A stretch of DNA of 64,000 bases, taken from assembly GCF_020809045.1 (NCBI RefSeq), contig NZ_CP078079.1:1798001-1862000 (forward strand), written 5' to 3'. Positions 32,879 through 41,073 of the stretch are shown piece after piece. The notes below the pieces were generated by a model. The model saw only the letters and a list, made by a program, of their open reading frames with translations, was not told the DNA's origin and ran no database searches. The translations under genes were made by a program, and so were the position numbers. Numbering within the stretch: position 1 is the first letter of the stretch; each line of letters opens with the position of its first letter. This DNA comes from Pseudarthrobacter sp. L1SW (GTDB lineage Bacteria; Actinomycetota; Actinomycetes; Actinomycetales; Micrococcaceae).

Positions 32879-34333
32879 TTACTGCTGCTGTGGTAGCTGT
32901 TCTTGCGGTGGGCGGCCGTAAGTCTCGAGGAGGCGGAGCCATATCTCGCTGACGGTTGGGTAAGCAGGGACTGCGTGCCAGAGCCGGTCAAGGGGGACTT
33001 CGGAGACGACGGCGATGGTGGCTGCCTGCAGCAGGTCGCTGACGTCCGGTCCGGCGAAGGTCACGCCGAGGATGACTTTGCGTGCCTCGTCGACGACCAT
33101 CCGCGCCGTGCCCTTGTAGCCTTCGGCGTGCAGGCCGGCCCCGGCAACGTGTCCGATTTCGTAGTCCACTACCCGGGTGTTGTACCCGGCGGTGGCGGCG
33201 GCTTCGGCGGTCAGACCGACGGAAGCGATCTCAGGGTCGGTGAACGTGACCTGGGGGACCGCGGTGTGGTCTGCCGTTGCCACGTGCCGCCCCCATGGGG
33301 CGTCGAAAACCGCTGCGCCGGTAGCCCGCGCCGCGATCACGTCTCCGGCCGCGCGTGCCTGGTACTTTCCTTGGTGGGTCAGCAGAGCACGGTTGGTCAC
33401 GTCTCCGGCGGCGTAGAGCCAGTCAAAGCCCGGGACGCGCATGGTGTCGTCGGTTTCTATCCAGTCCCCGGGGGTGAGTCCTACTGTGTCCAGGCCTGCA
33501 TCCCGGGTGTGAGGTGTGCGGCCGGTGGCGATAAGGACTTCCTGGGCGGTGATGGTGGTGCCGTCGCCGGTTTCGATGGTCACGAGGCCGTCGGCGCGGT
33601 GGACGCTGGTGGTTTTGGTGTCCGGGAGCAGGGTGACGCCCTGCTCCCGCAGGGACTCGGCGACCAACTCCCCGGCGAAGGGCTCCATCGTGCTGAGCAG
33701 GCCGCTGCGGGAGATGAGGGTCACGGTGGTGCCGAACCCGGCAAACGCTGTTGCGATTTCGGTGGCGACGACACCGCCGCCGATGATGGCCAGGCTTTCC
33801 GGGACTGTCTTGATGCTGGTGGCTTCCCGGCTGGTCCAGGGACGGGCGTCCGCCAGTCCTTCGATATCGGGTATGAGCGCTCCGGAGCCTGTGGCCACGG
33901 CGACGGCGTGCCTGGCGGTGAGTTTGGTCGTCGAGCCGTCCGCCGCGGTGACGGTGACGCGCTTTGTCCCGCTGATTCGCCCGTGACCCCGGATCAGGTC
34001 GATGCCGGCGCTATTGAGCCATTGGACCTGCCCGGCGTCGGACCAGTTGCTGGTGTAGTAGTCCCGGCGTGCCAGGACAGCTTGGACGTCAAGGTCCCCG
34101 GTGACGGCCTCGGCGGCGCCGGGCAGTTGTCGGGCTGCCCGAAGTGCCTGGGCGGAACGGAGCAGGACCTTGGAGGGCATGCAGGCCCAGTAGGAGCACT
34201 CTCCGCCGACGAGTTCGTTTTCGACGATGACGGTGGTGAGGCCGCCCTGGACGGCGCGGTCTGCGATGTTCTCACCGACGGCACCACCGCCCAGGATGAT
34301 CAGGTCATATTCCGTCGTACTGGACCCGCTCAT
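32879..34333 (-). CDS. FAD-dependent pyridine nucleotide-disulfide oxidoreductase
   Basis: The 484-residue protein has the FAD motif DLIILGGGAVGENIA, the redox-active pair in GGECSYWACMPSK (C-x4-C), the NAD motif LAIIGGGVVATEIATAF and the FAD/dimer motif WLYAAGDVTNRALLTHQG. The C-terminus carries WHAVPAYPTVSEIW, the His-Glu dyad region of the lipoamide dehydrogenase/mercuric reductase family. No lipoyl enzyme is nearby, so it may reduce quinones or other electrophiles, matching the NemR-like regulator upstream. It overlaps the preceding VOC gene by four bases. Confidence 0.88.
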   Translation of the reverse strand: MSGSSTTEYDLIILGGGAVGENIADRAVQGGLTTVIVENELVGGECSYWACMPSKVLLRSAQALRAARQLPGAAEAVTGDLDVQAVLARRDYYTSNWSDAGQVQWLNSAGIDLIRGHGRISGTKRVTVTAADGSTTKLTARHAVAVATGSGALIPDIEGLADARPWTSREATSIKTVPESLAIIGGGVVATEIATAFAGFGTTVTLISRSGLLSTMEPFAGELVAESLREQGVTLLPDTKTTSVHRADGLVTIETGDGTTITAQEVLIATGRTPHTRDAGLDTVGLTPGDWIETDDTMRVPGFDWLYAAGDVTNRALLTHQGKYQARAAGDVIAARATGAAVFDAPWGRHVATADHTAVPQVTFTDPEIASVGLTAEAAATAGYNTRVVDYEIGHVAGAGLHAEGYKGTARMVVDEARKVILGVTFAGPDVSDLLQAATIAVVSEVPLDRLWHAVPAYPTVSEIWLRLLETYGRPPQEQLPQQQ

Positions 34334-34974
34334 CGTCCGGGCGCCCGGGTGAGGACTTCCTGCAGGAACCAGCCGTTGCCGTCCGGGTCACTGAAGGAGG
34401 CAAAGGAGCCGTAGTCTGCCCTGTCGGGGGAGGGTCCGCTGACCCGGTTCCGCCCGCCCGGGCGGTGGAAGAGCCCGTCGACGTCGTGCCAAACTTCGCT
34501 GATGTCGATCCCGCGGTTGTGCAGGTCCGCCTGCGCTTCGATGATGTCCTTGACGATCAGGTGCAGGTTCTGGACCGACCCTGGCTCGGACTCCGTGACG
34601 CCGGTGCCGAAGATGATCGACATTTCCGAGCCCGGAGGGGTGAGCTGGATGATGCGCAGTTCTTCGCTGATGTTGAAGTCGGCGTCGAGGCGGAAGCCGG
34701 CCTTCTGGTAGAAGTCTTTTGCTCGGTCGACATCCGAGACGGGCAGGACAAGGACTTCCAGCTTCAACTCAACAACCGGCTGTTTCTCGGCCGCTTTCTG
34801 ACTTGTGTTAAGGGTGTAGCCGGCGTCGGAGAGGGTCTTGGCCATGTGGTCCGCGTACCAGGCTGGCCATTCGGCGTCGTGGACGCCTCCCAGGGTGTCG
34901 GCTTCGTAGACTCCGTGGTCGGTGGCGGCCTGGTCCAGGGCGTTCTTCAGGATTTCGGTGGTGGGGGTAGACAT
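34330..34974 (-). CDS. VOC/glyoxalase-family protein with N-terminal helical extension
   Basis: The first 65 residues are helical and unrelated to glyoxalase (ADTLGGVHDAEWPAWYADHM). The rest is one VOC module: VLVLPVSDVDRAKDFYQKAG, IIFGTGVTESEPGSVQNLHL and the end FSDPDGNGWFLQEV. Glyoxalase-like proteins handle reactive aldehydes, quinones or antibiotics. Translational coupling to the FAD reductase gene suggests a joint detoxification role. Confidence 0.82.
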   Translation of the reverse strand: MSTPTTEILKNALDQAATDHGVYEADTLGGVHDAEWPAWYADHMAKTLSDAGYTLNTSQKAAEKQPVVELKLEVLVLPVSDVDRAKDFYQKAGFRLDADFNISEELRIIQLTPPGSEMSIIFGTGVTESEPGSVQNLHLIVKDIIEAQADLHNRGIDISEVWHDVDGLFHRPGGRNRVSGPSPDRADYGSFASFSDPDGNGWFLQEVLTRAPGR

Positions 34975-35027
34975 GGTGGTGCTCCTAATGGGTGGGGTGT
35001 TTGTTGTAGTGGCGGTGGCGGGGGATG

Positions 35028-35756
35028 TCAGTTCAGGGGGCGGAGGTCAGTCAGGTCCAGGAGGATGGCGGCGAAGGTGTGGATTCCGTTGTTGTCCTTG
35101 TCCCGGAGCAGGACCCGGCGGCGGGTGGGGGCGGAAAGTCCCTGGAAGTCTTTGTGCTCGGAGGTGTAGTGGGCCACTTCAGCCCAGCCGTTGACTTCGA
35201 CGTCATAGTCCATCCGCCGCTGCAGCCCTGTCTCGGCGTCGAAATAATAGGTCTGGACCTTGCTGTGGCTGTGGATGGACTCCGGGAAGGTCACCTCGAG
35301 CCGGCGCCAGGTTTCGCCGTCTTCGTCCCAGGGATCGATTTCACGGGTCCGGACACCGGGGAGCGTGAAGAGCAGCGGTTCTGCCAGGTAGGTCCAGGTG
35401 GCGTAGGAAATGAAGTAGCCCATCTGGGTCGGGGACCACTGGGTGTCGCCCAAGTAGCCGGCCATGCTCAGCCGGGGGGCGCTGAGGCTGTCAACGACCG
35501 CACCTGTTGCGTCGGTAACGGTGACAAGGTCCCGGGCGGCGTCAAAGGTCAGGGTCTGCCCCTCACCGAACGGGGTTATGCTAACCCGCTGGCGGGCGAG
35601 TTCAGCGGTCACCGTGACGTCTCCAAGGAGGTCAGGCTGGCCCTTGAAAGGCCAGAACACTCCGTGAACACGGAGTTTGGCCGAGACCCCCCGTGCCGCT
35701 TTCCATGACGGGTTGCTGCCGTGTTTGGTCTGGACGAATTCAACGAGGTCGTTCAT
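35028..35756 (-). CDS. Conserved actinobacterial protein, unknown function
   Basis: The 242-residue product is mostly beta-strand (KLRVHGVFWPFKGQPDLLGD, then YLGDTQWSPTQMGYFISYA and TWRRLEVTFPESIHSHS) and rich in conserved Trp and Tyr. It resembles uncharacterised actinobacterial proteins I have seen in oxidative-stress-type operons, but no domain name can be given. It has no signal peptide. AAGAAGA precedes the ATG. Confidence 0.65.
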   Translation of the reverse strand: MNDLVEFVQTKHGSNPSWKAARGVSAKLRVHGVFWPFKGQPDLLGDVTVTAELARQRVSITPFGEGQTLTFDAARDLVTVTDATGAVVDSLSAPRLSMAGYLGDTQWSPTQMGYFISYATWTYLAEPLLFTLPGVRTREIDPWDEDGETWRRLEVTFPESIHSHSKVQTYYFDAETGLQRRMDYDVEVNGWAEVAHYTSEHKDFQGLSAPTRRRVLLRDKDNNGIHTFAAILLDLTDLRPLN

Positions 35757-35871
35757 GATCTTCTTCTTTCGTGGTTTTCTGCGTGGGTTTCCTGCATGGC
35801 GTGCTGCGGGGAGGAGCCTCTTTTGGCGGGGCAGCGGGTTCGTGAGCTTGCCCCCGCCCGATGCGGCAGGT

Positions 35872-36177
35872 CTATGGGGTTTCGATCTTCGCGAACAGGC
35901 CGGTGAAGGTGCCGCCTGCGGCGGTGAGTGCTTCGAAGAACGCTCCCGCTTCGGGCGTGGCCACGGCCCTGGCTGCGGATGCGTAGTCGGAGAAATACAG
36001 GTCCAGCGTCCGGTGTGCCGGTGTTGGTGTTCCGTCCTCCTTGGGCCAGACCTGGGCCGACTCGACCCGGAGCAGTTCGGGGAGGTCCTTGGCCAGGGCC
36101 AGGAGTGCGGGGGCTTGTTGCTCGAACGCTTTCGGGTTTGCCAGGTTGTCGATGATGAGGATGATCTTGGTCTGCAT
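35872..36177 (-). CDS. Small putative dimeric alpha/beta-barrel protein
   Basis: The 101-residue protein reads TKIILIIDNLANPKAFEQQA and RTLDLYFSDYASAARAVAT, a beta-alpha-beta pattern like EthD or small monooxygenase barrels. No catalytic residues can be assigned. It sits between the alpha/beta hydrolase and the unknown 242-residue protein on one transcript. Confidence 0.55.
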   Translation of the reverse strand: MQTKIILIIDNLANPKAFEQQAPALLALAKDLPELLRVESAQVWPKEDGTPTPAHRTLDLYFSDYASAARAVATPEAGAFFEALTAAGGTFTGLFAKIETP

Positions 36178-36217
36178 TGTTTGTCCTGATGGTCGGCGGT
36201 ACGGGGGGAGTGAGGGG

Positions 36218-37060
36218 TTAGTTCCGGGTGAGGAATGCCAAAACTTCGGCGGCGAATTCGTGCGGGTACTGGAAGAGGAATCCGTGGTTGGCGTTCGGGT
36301 AGATGATCAATTCGGCGTTCGGGATCGTGCCGGCAAGAAGGTAGGAATTGGCGGTGGGAACCATGATGTCGTTATCGCCGTTGGCCACCAGGGTGGGGGC
36401 CTTGATCGCGGCCAGACGGGACAGTTTCGCCGGATCCGGAACTCCCCATGCAATGTTCGCTGCGGCCTGGGCATCGCGGGCGGTCAGTGAAACGTCGGCG
36501 TCACGGCCCTCGGTGCGGGTGAAGATGCGGCCGATGAATTCATCACCCCTGCGCTTGCTCTCCGCGGTGGTGTTGAAGAAGAGGTAATGGATGTCCCCGC
36601 CGTCCTGGACGTCCTTCATGGCGTGTGCCCAGGGCTCATCGGCCCAGCCGTTCATGTCACGACCGCCCTCGGGCCCCGTGCCGGCCAGGATGATGCGGCG
36701 GACCAGGTGTGGGCGCTGCAGCGCAACTTCCTGGGCTACGAAGCCGCCGATGGAAAAGCCGAACAGGTCCGCCTCTTCCAAACCCATGGCATCGATGAAC
36801 GCCAGGGCATCGCGGCCGAAGTCCTTGAAGGTGGCGGGCACCTGTCCGGTCGAACCCGCCACCCCACTGGCATCAAAGAGGATAACTTCCCGGTCCGCGG
36901 CGATTGTGTCGACAAGGGCCGGGTCCCAACTGTCGAGGTTCCCCCGGAAATGCTGGAAAAAGACGAGGGGTGTGCTGCCGGTCCTGCCGAACCGGCGGTA
37001 GGCGTAGGTGGTGCCGTTGCTTCCCGTGACGCTGAGGTTCGGGGCGCTGTACTGGGACAT
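36218..37060 (-). CDS. Alpha/beta hydrolase
   Basis: The 280-residue protein has the hydrolase fold with oxyanion region VFFQHFRGNLDSW, nucleophile Ser in LFGFSIGGFVAQ, acid Asp in NGDNDIMVPT and base His in PNANHGFLFQ. An upstream ATG at 37075 is in frame, but its own sequence supplies AAAGG for the ATG at 37060. Members include haloperoxidase-like esterases. It is the first enzyme gene after the TetR gene, and an operator-like palindrome lies 26 bp upstream. Confidence 0.88.
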   Translation of the reverse strand: MSQYSAPNLSVTGSNGTTYAYRRFGRTGSTPLVFFQHFRGNLDSWDPALVDTIAADREVILFDASGVAGSTGQVPATFKDFGRDALAFIDAMGLEEADLFGFSIGGFVAQEVALQRPHLVRRIILAGTGPEGGRDMNGWADEPWAHAMKDVQDGGDIHYLFFNTTAESKRRGDEFIGRIFTRTEGRDADVSLTARDAQAAANIAWGVPDPAKLSRLAAIKAPTLVANGDNDIMVPTANSYLLAGTIPNAELIIYPNANHGFLFQYPHEFAAEVLAFLTRN

Positions 37061-37085
37061 TGCAAAGCCTTTCATTGGAGAGTTA

Positions 37086-37102
37086 GTAGACCGGTCGTCT
37101 AC
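37086..37102. promoter_or_regulatory. TetR operator upstream of the hydrolase operon
   Basis: GTAGAC-CGGTC-GTCTAC is a perfect 6-5-6 inverted repeat between the tetR stop and the hydrolase start. It matches the site before tetR at 37747-37763 and resembles the NemR box TAGACC. Confidence 0.65.
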
Positions 37103-37142
37103 GAGTGAGCAGTCGGAGGTAGGTGCCTTATGGGACCAGGGC

Positions 37143-37712
37143 TCAGGCCAGGACGTCCGAGTAGACGGTTTCCAGAAAGCCGTCGAGAGGCGCCCGTGAA
37201 CGTGTTACTTTCGATCGGGCGACCGCGCCTTCGAAACTTGCGATGATGAAGCCGGCGAGCCGCCGCGGATCGCTGCGGTTGGAGATCTCCTCCTCGGCTT
37301 GCGCCTCTGCAATGGCCGCCGCAAGCTTGTCTGTCCACAGGGTGAGGGATTGTTCAACAACGGCTGTCACCACAGCGCTCTGGGAGGGCATTTCGTTGGA
37401 AAAGTTCCCCAGCAGGCATCCCCGCTGAAAGTGCTCCGCCTCCGCCATTTTCGTGATGTAGGCCAGGTGCTCGCGAATCCGCTCCAAGGGAGACTGAGAG
37501 GATTTCTCGAGAAGCTCGTACCTGACTACGCCCTGGTACTGCTTCACTGTTTCAACCGCGAGGGCTTCCTTGCTCTGGAAAAAGTGATAAAAGGAGCCCT
37601 TGGGAACGCCGGCCGCCCGGGTGATGTCCAGCACGCCTGTCGCAGAGTAGCCGTTCGCATGGAAGAGTTCGAGGGCGGTGCTAAGGATGCGATCCCTGGT
37701 GTCGGTGCTCAT
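37143..37712 (-). CDS. TetR-family regulator, NemR/AcuR-like
   Basis: The 189-residue protein has the TetR helix-turn-helix (ALELFHANGYSATGVLDITR, then AGVPKGSFYHFFQSKEAL). The ligand domain contains RGCLLGNFSNEM, which matches the GC-LGN segment of NemR/AcuR-type regulators, where a Cys senses electrophiles. The frame is open 20 codons upstream, but MSTDTRDRIL is the family start. It is transcribed in the same direction as the enzyme operon and is probably autoregulated, given the same palindrome on both sides of the gene. Confidence 0.88.
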   Translation of the reverse strand: MSTDTRDRILSTALELFHANGYSATGVLDITRAAGVPKGSFYHFFQSKEALAVETVKQYQGVVRYELLEKSSQSPLERIREHLAYITKMAEAEHFQRGCLLGNFSNEMPSQSAVVTAVVEQSLTLWTDKLAAAIAEAQAEEEISNRSDPRRLAGFIIASFEGAVARSKVTRSRAPLDGFLETVYSDVLA

Positions 37713-37746
37713 ATCGGTTCCGTTCTGTGAGGGCGATGACCTAAGA

Positions 37747-37763
37747 CTAGACCGGTCGTCTAG
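37747..37763. promoter_or_regulatory. TetR operator upstream of tetR
   Basis: CTAGAC-CGGTC-GTCTAG is a perfect 6-5-6 inverted repeat 35 bp before the tetR start, with the same core as 37086-37102. This supports autoregulation. Confidence 0.65.
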
Positions 37764-38065
37764 TAAAGGCAAGAGTTATTTTCTACGAGTACGGATAAAT
37801 TCCACCAGTGACTCCCCGTCTGCCGGAAGTATGGAGGGGTCCGGGGCGGAGTCAAGAGAGACGAGCACTCCTCCCGTGGCTACGATTCACAAACCGGCAT
37901 GGGTGGAAACCAGTGAACATTGCCCGTAAAAACGTTCCATTGCCTATGGGGTTGAGAGCTCTCCCAGTCACCTCTACTGCCGGTATTTAAGAGCCGGTAA
38001 TGGTGATTCCGTAAAGGCGCCTGGCGCCTCGACGATCCATAGCTCTGTGCCCGACGGCGGGGGAC

Positions 38066-38377
38066 TCAGTCCACGGCGGCGACCCCGAGGTCCGCGGCGT
38101 GGCCGCTGATGGTGCGGGCCAGGTCGATGTCGCGGCTGGTGATCCCGCCGACATCGTGGCTCGAGAGCGTGACGCCGACCTCGGGGTAGGTGAGCGTGAG
38201 GTCGGGGTGGTGGTTGGCCTCCTCGGCGGAGGCGCCGATGCGGTTCACGAGCTCCAGCCCGGTTGAGAACTTCCGGGTCCTGAAGGTGGCGGTGAGGGCC
38301 TCGCCGGTCAGGCGCCAGCCGGTGAGCCCGGCTTCGGCGAGCTCGGCGGCGGACAGCTTCCGCTGGGGATCAGTCAT
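38066..38377 (-). CDS. Pterin-4a-carbinolamine dehydratase
   Basis: The 103-residue protein carries the signature EEANHHPDLTLTYPEVGVTL and SHDVGGIT, with the catalytic HHPD. It dehydrates 4a-hydroxytetrahydropterin, recycling the cofactor after pterin-dependent hydroxylation; in bacteria it often serves phenylalanine hydroxylase or molybdopterin. No hydroxylase gene is in the window. The stretch 37764-38065 upstream of its stop holds no gene. Confidence 0.93.
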   Translation of the reverse strand: MTDPQRKLSAAELAEAGLTGWRLTGEALTATFRTRKFSTGLELVNRIGASAEEANHHPDLTLTYPEVGVTLSSHDVGGITSRDIDLARTISGHAADLGVAAVD

Positions 38378-38488
38378 AGTGCCATCATGGCTCCGGATGG
38401 CCCACGAGGCTACCCCCTGGAAGGCACCACGCCTCCCAGCGTCCTGGCCCGCTGGCAACTTCGGTAAAACTCCGCACTGTGCGGGGAT

Positions 38489-38700
38489 CCGCCTGCCGTG
38501 ACTGGGTTGCCGCGGTACCTCGTTCCGGTTTTATCGGGTGGGCTGCTGGTGGCCTACACCTATTCATGGGCAGGGGGAGCGGGAACAACATGACTTCAGC
38601 GATCTATGTGACCCGCCCGGGAGGCGGTCTTATGAGCAAAGGCGTGTCCTGCGCCGCGCTTTGTTCTCACAAAGAGGGTGTGGATGGTGTCCACACTTAT
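38489..38700 (+). repeat. Intergenic repeat, partial copy C
   Basis: This copy shares with 993-1209 and 28948-29162 the segments CCGCCTGCCGTGACTGG, CCTCGTTCCGGTTTT, CCTACACCTATTCATGGGC, AGCGGGAACAACATGACTT and TGTCCACACTTAT, in the same order and spacing, while the DNA between the last two differs. The end can fold as GTGTGGA/TCCACAC (38678-38696). The tRNA-like part is absent. Confidence 0.6.
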
Positions 38701-38731
38701 GTCGGGTTTATTCGATGACAGTGGGAGCGGC

Positions 38732-38968
38732 TTTCCCCAGTTCGGTTTGGGCCTCGGTGTCCCTTCCGGATTGCATTACATCCGTTTCGAGCTCTCCGGC
38801 TCCGGGTCGCCGCTGGCCTGGAACGGCGAACGTCCCGACGAGCTCTGGATTGGGCACCGCAACCGCCGCAACGAACTTCTCCTGCGCGACCCGGCGCTCC
38901 TGTCTCCGGCCGCCGCGCAGATGTCCCGGATTCCGGGAGGCCATGCCGAGGGCCACCGACTGTGGGAC
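38732..38968 (+). pseudogene. Gfo/Idh/MocA oxidoreductase, C-terminal fragment
   Basis: The frame reads IRFELSGSGSPLAWNGERPD, ELWIGHRNRRNELLLRDPAL and RIPGGHAEGH, a typical C-terminal stretch of inositol/sugar oxidoreductases of this family. The N-terminal Rossmann domain is gone and the 5' boundary coincides with the end of repeat copy C. No start codon or ribosome-binding site is associated. Confidence 0.7.
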
Positions 38969-39063
38969 GCCCGCCATCCGGGGAGGCCGCCCATCCTCCC
39001 TGTATGGGCGGCTCGCTGTATCCTGCAGCCTTCGATGATTGGTCTGGGATCAGTGCGCAGTCT

Positions 39064-39525
39064 CTAGTCTTGCTGCAGGAGCTGGGGAAATGCATGCACA
39101 AGCTCTAGGGCCAGGAGTGTGGTCACAGGGTTTTCGTTGATGGGCCGCCCGAGGAGCTCGACCGCCCGTTTGACGCGGTATGCCACGGTATTCGTTGCCA
39201 GATGAAGGGCTTGTGCTGCGGCGATCCGGCTCCTGCCAGCCAGCAGGAAGTGCCGCAGGGTGTCGCGGATGTCGGTCACTCTTTGGTCCGGACCCAGCAG
39301 CCCGGCAAGCTGTACCTGCACAAATCTCGCGGCGCCCTGCGGGTCAGCGATGAGCAGCGCAAGCGTAGCGGCGTCGTCGTAATCCCAGAATTTCTGCCTC
39401 GGCGATAGCTTGGCGACCCGGGCCGCCTGCTGCGCCTCAAAGTGGCTTTCCCGCAAGCCCGCCAGCCCGGAGCCGGGCCGTCCGGCCGCAAGCCGGATCC
39501 AGTCGGGGCGCGGCACCCGCGACAA
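39064..39525 (-). pseudogene. PucR-type regulator, C-terminal fragment
   Basis: The frame carries a GGDEF-like helix (RESHFEAQQAARVA) and the PucR helix-turn-helix end (DIRDTLRHFLLAGRSRIAAA, then NTVAYRVKRAVELLGRPI). Full-length proteins of this family have 400-600 residues, so the N-terminal sensory part is lost. There is no clear start. It would not be a functional regulator as it stands. From 39526 to 39843 I see no gene. Confidence 0.65.
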
Positions 39526-39843
39526 CGCCCAGCCTGCTTGAATTCGCGGACCCGGCCAAGATCGTATACGGAAGCGATAGCCCCTTCGCGCCCAGCCCAG
39601 CCGTCGAGTTCATGACGTACTCTCTCGACCAGTTCAAGATGAGCAACTCACAACAAGTGGCAATCAACCGAGGGAACGCTCACGCACTCTTCCCAAGACT
39701 CCAACCATCCGCGGGCCGGTGAAGACTCGGAGAAATGACACCCTCGGAGTTGCCGTCTGCCCTTCGGACTGAGGATGTTCTCTAGAGCCGTCGCGCCTGG
39801 CAGCTCAAAGTGCTGAATTTGCCTAGCCCACTGTAAGTGAGCA

Positions 39844-39884
39844 GGAAAGCCCCTCGACTGACGTGGACAGCCGAGGGGCTTTCC
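39844..39884. terminator. Rho-independent-type hairpin
   Basis: GGAAAGCCCCTCG pairs perfectly with CGAGGGGCTTTCC across a 15-base loop and is followed by CATTTTCG. No intact gene ends just before it on either strand, so it may be a leftover of a deleted gene. Confidence 0.65.
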
Positions 39885-40077
39885 CATTTTCGCTGGGGCT
39901 TATCTAAATCCCCGTGGGGGCGGCCGTGATGCCTTCCGGCCGCCGGACCCGCCACTGTCACGCCCCGCGTGCCGCGGCCTCGGCTCTCGACGATAGCGAG
40001 CGGGTCCGGGCTTTTCCGTGCAGTCACGCAGCCTGTGCGCCTGACTCGATTCGCGCGCTGCGCTCTGGCCGGTCTTC

Positions 40078-40300
40078 CGCCCCTACCTCGACGTGCTCGA
40101 CGAGGCCGCAGCGGTTAACCGTGAGGTGAGCAACTTGGTCGAGGTATGGCATAAGGAGGTTATCTCGGACATCGTCCGCGGCCTGCATCCGGCCAGCCGC
40201 TTCCGCGCGGAAACGCACCACATCCGCGGACGCTGGCCTTTTACGCAACTCGACTACGTCGCTACTCTCCGGACCCGCCGCAGGCTCGAGCCGAACCGCG
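40078..40300 (+). pseudogene. Unidentified protein relic
   Basis: One plus-strand frame reads YLDVLDEAAAVNREVSNLVE, then WHKEVISDIVRGLHPASRF and GRWPFTQLDYVATLRT. The composition is that of real protein, but I do not recognise the family. It starts and ends abruptly in rearranged DNA. Confidence 0.35.
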
Positions 40301-40301
40301 A

Positions 40302-40826
40302 TCACGCGCTGGAGGTGCTCGCCGACAGCTGTACCACCTGCTCTGCGACGAAGGCTGAACCCGCCCGACACACAGATCCGTTGGGAGGCGGACCTACCGG
40401 GTCCGTCCCGCGAACGGCGGTGAGGGTGTTGCCGTCCAGGTCGTGGTGTAGTTGGCGACGACGGCGGTGCCGTTCTTGACCTGGGTGACCCGCCCGTCGG
40501 CGTCGTAGGTGTAGCCGGTGACGGCCCCCGTCGGGGCTCGTCAGGCCGGTCAACCGGGAGGCGGCGTCGTAGGCGAGCGTGAAGGTACGCCCGGCCCCGG
40601 GTGACGGCGGTGAGCCGGTCCAGGGAGTCGTAGGCGTAGGTGGTGGTCCCGTTGGGGTCGACCATGGAGGACGGTTGCCGCTGGCGTCATAGGTATAAGT
40701 CGTGCCTGTCCGTGCCCGGCAGATCCGCCTTGGTCTGTCTGCCCGCGGCGTCGTACTTATAGGACGTGACGGCGTTTTGCGGGTCATTGACGGTCGCGAC
40801 TTGGTTCCGTCTGGTGTAGGTCAGGC
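40302..40826 (-). pseudogene. RHS/YD-repeat protein fragment
   Basis: Several minus-strand frames give YD-repeat phrases: VTSYKYDAAGRQTKADLPGT, TTYTYDASGN, GTTTYAYDSLDRLTAVTRG and FTLAYDAASRLTGLTSPDG. The frame changes between them, so it is a decayed piece of an RHS/wall-associated repeat protein with no start or end. Confidence 0.75.
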
Positions 40827-40850
40827 GGGATTGCCCCGGCTCTTGTTGAC
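40827..40850. repeat. IS3-type terminal repeat at the RHS/kinase junction
   Basis: These 24 bases differ at only a few positions from the IS3 terminal repeats at 12676-12699 and 14295-14318 (common core TGCCCCGGCT and TTGTTGAC). They lie exactly where the truncated kinase gene gives way to the RHS fragment, pointing to an insertion-sequence-mediated join. Confidence 0.55.
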
Positions 40851-40855
40851 TCGCC

Positions 40856-41046
40856 GTCTTAGCGAGGGAGGTGAGCAGCCTCGTGCTGACTCCGAGGCGG
40901 GCCAGGCCGAAGGCGACATAGCCCGGTGATCCGCCGGGGTGCTCGTTGGTGCCCCACAGTGTAGTGACGATGTCGGTGAGGGATTCCCCGATCACGACGG
41001 CGTCCGACGCTTGCCGTGGAGGGCAGAGCCTGGCGCGGTTGTGCAT
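40856..41046 (-). pseudogene. PfkB-family sugar kinase (fructokinase-like), N-terminal fragment
   Basis: The frame begins with DAVVIGESLTDIV, then HPGGSPGYVAFGLARLGVST, which is the N-terminal sugar-binding region of PfkB fructokinases (G-G-S/A-P-x-N-V-A). It stops matching after about 62 residues at the IS3-like terminal repeat. Placed right after the GH32 gene, it was probably the fructokinase of this sucrose/fructan module, now lost. Confidence 0.75.
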
Positions 41047-41073
41047 GTCTGTCTCTCCTGGCTTGGGGATTCC

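Noticed and set aside
32903..34414. 503-codon plus-strand open frame
   Set aside because: It is antisense to the FAD-dependent reductase gene, which has all expected motifs; the frame has no recognisable domain.
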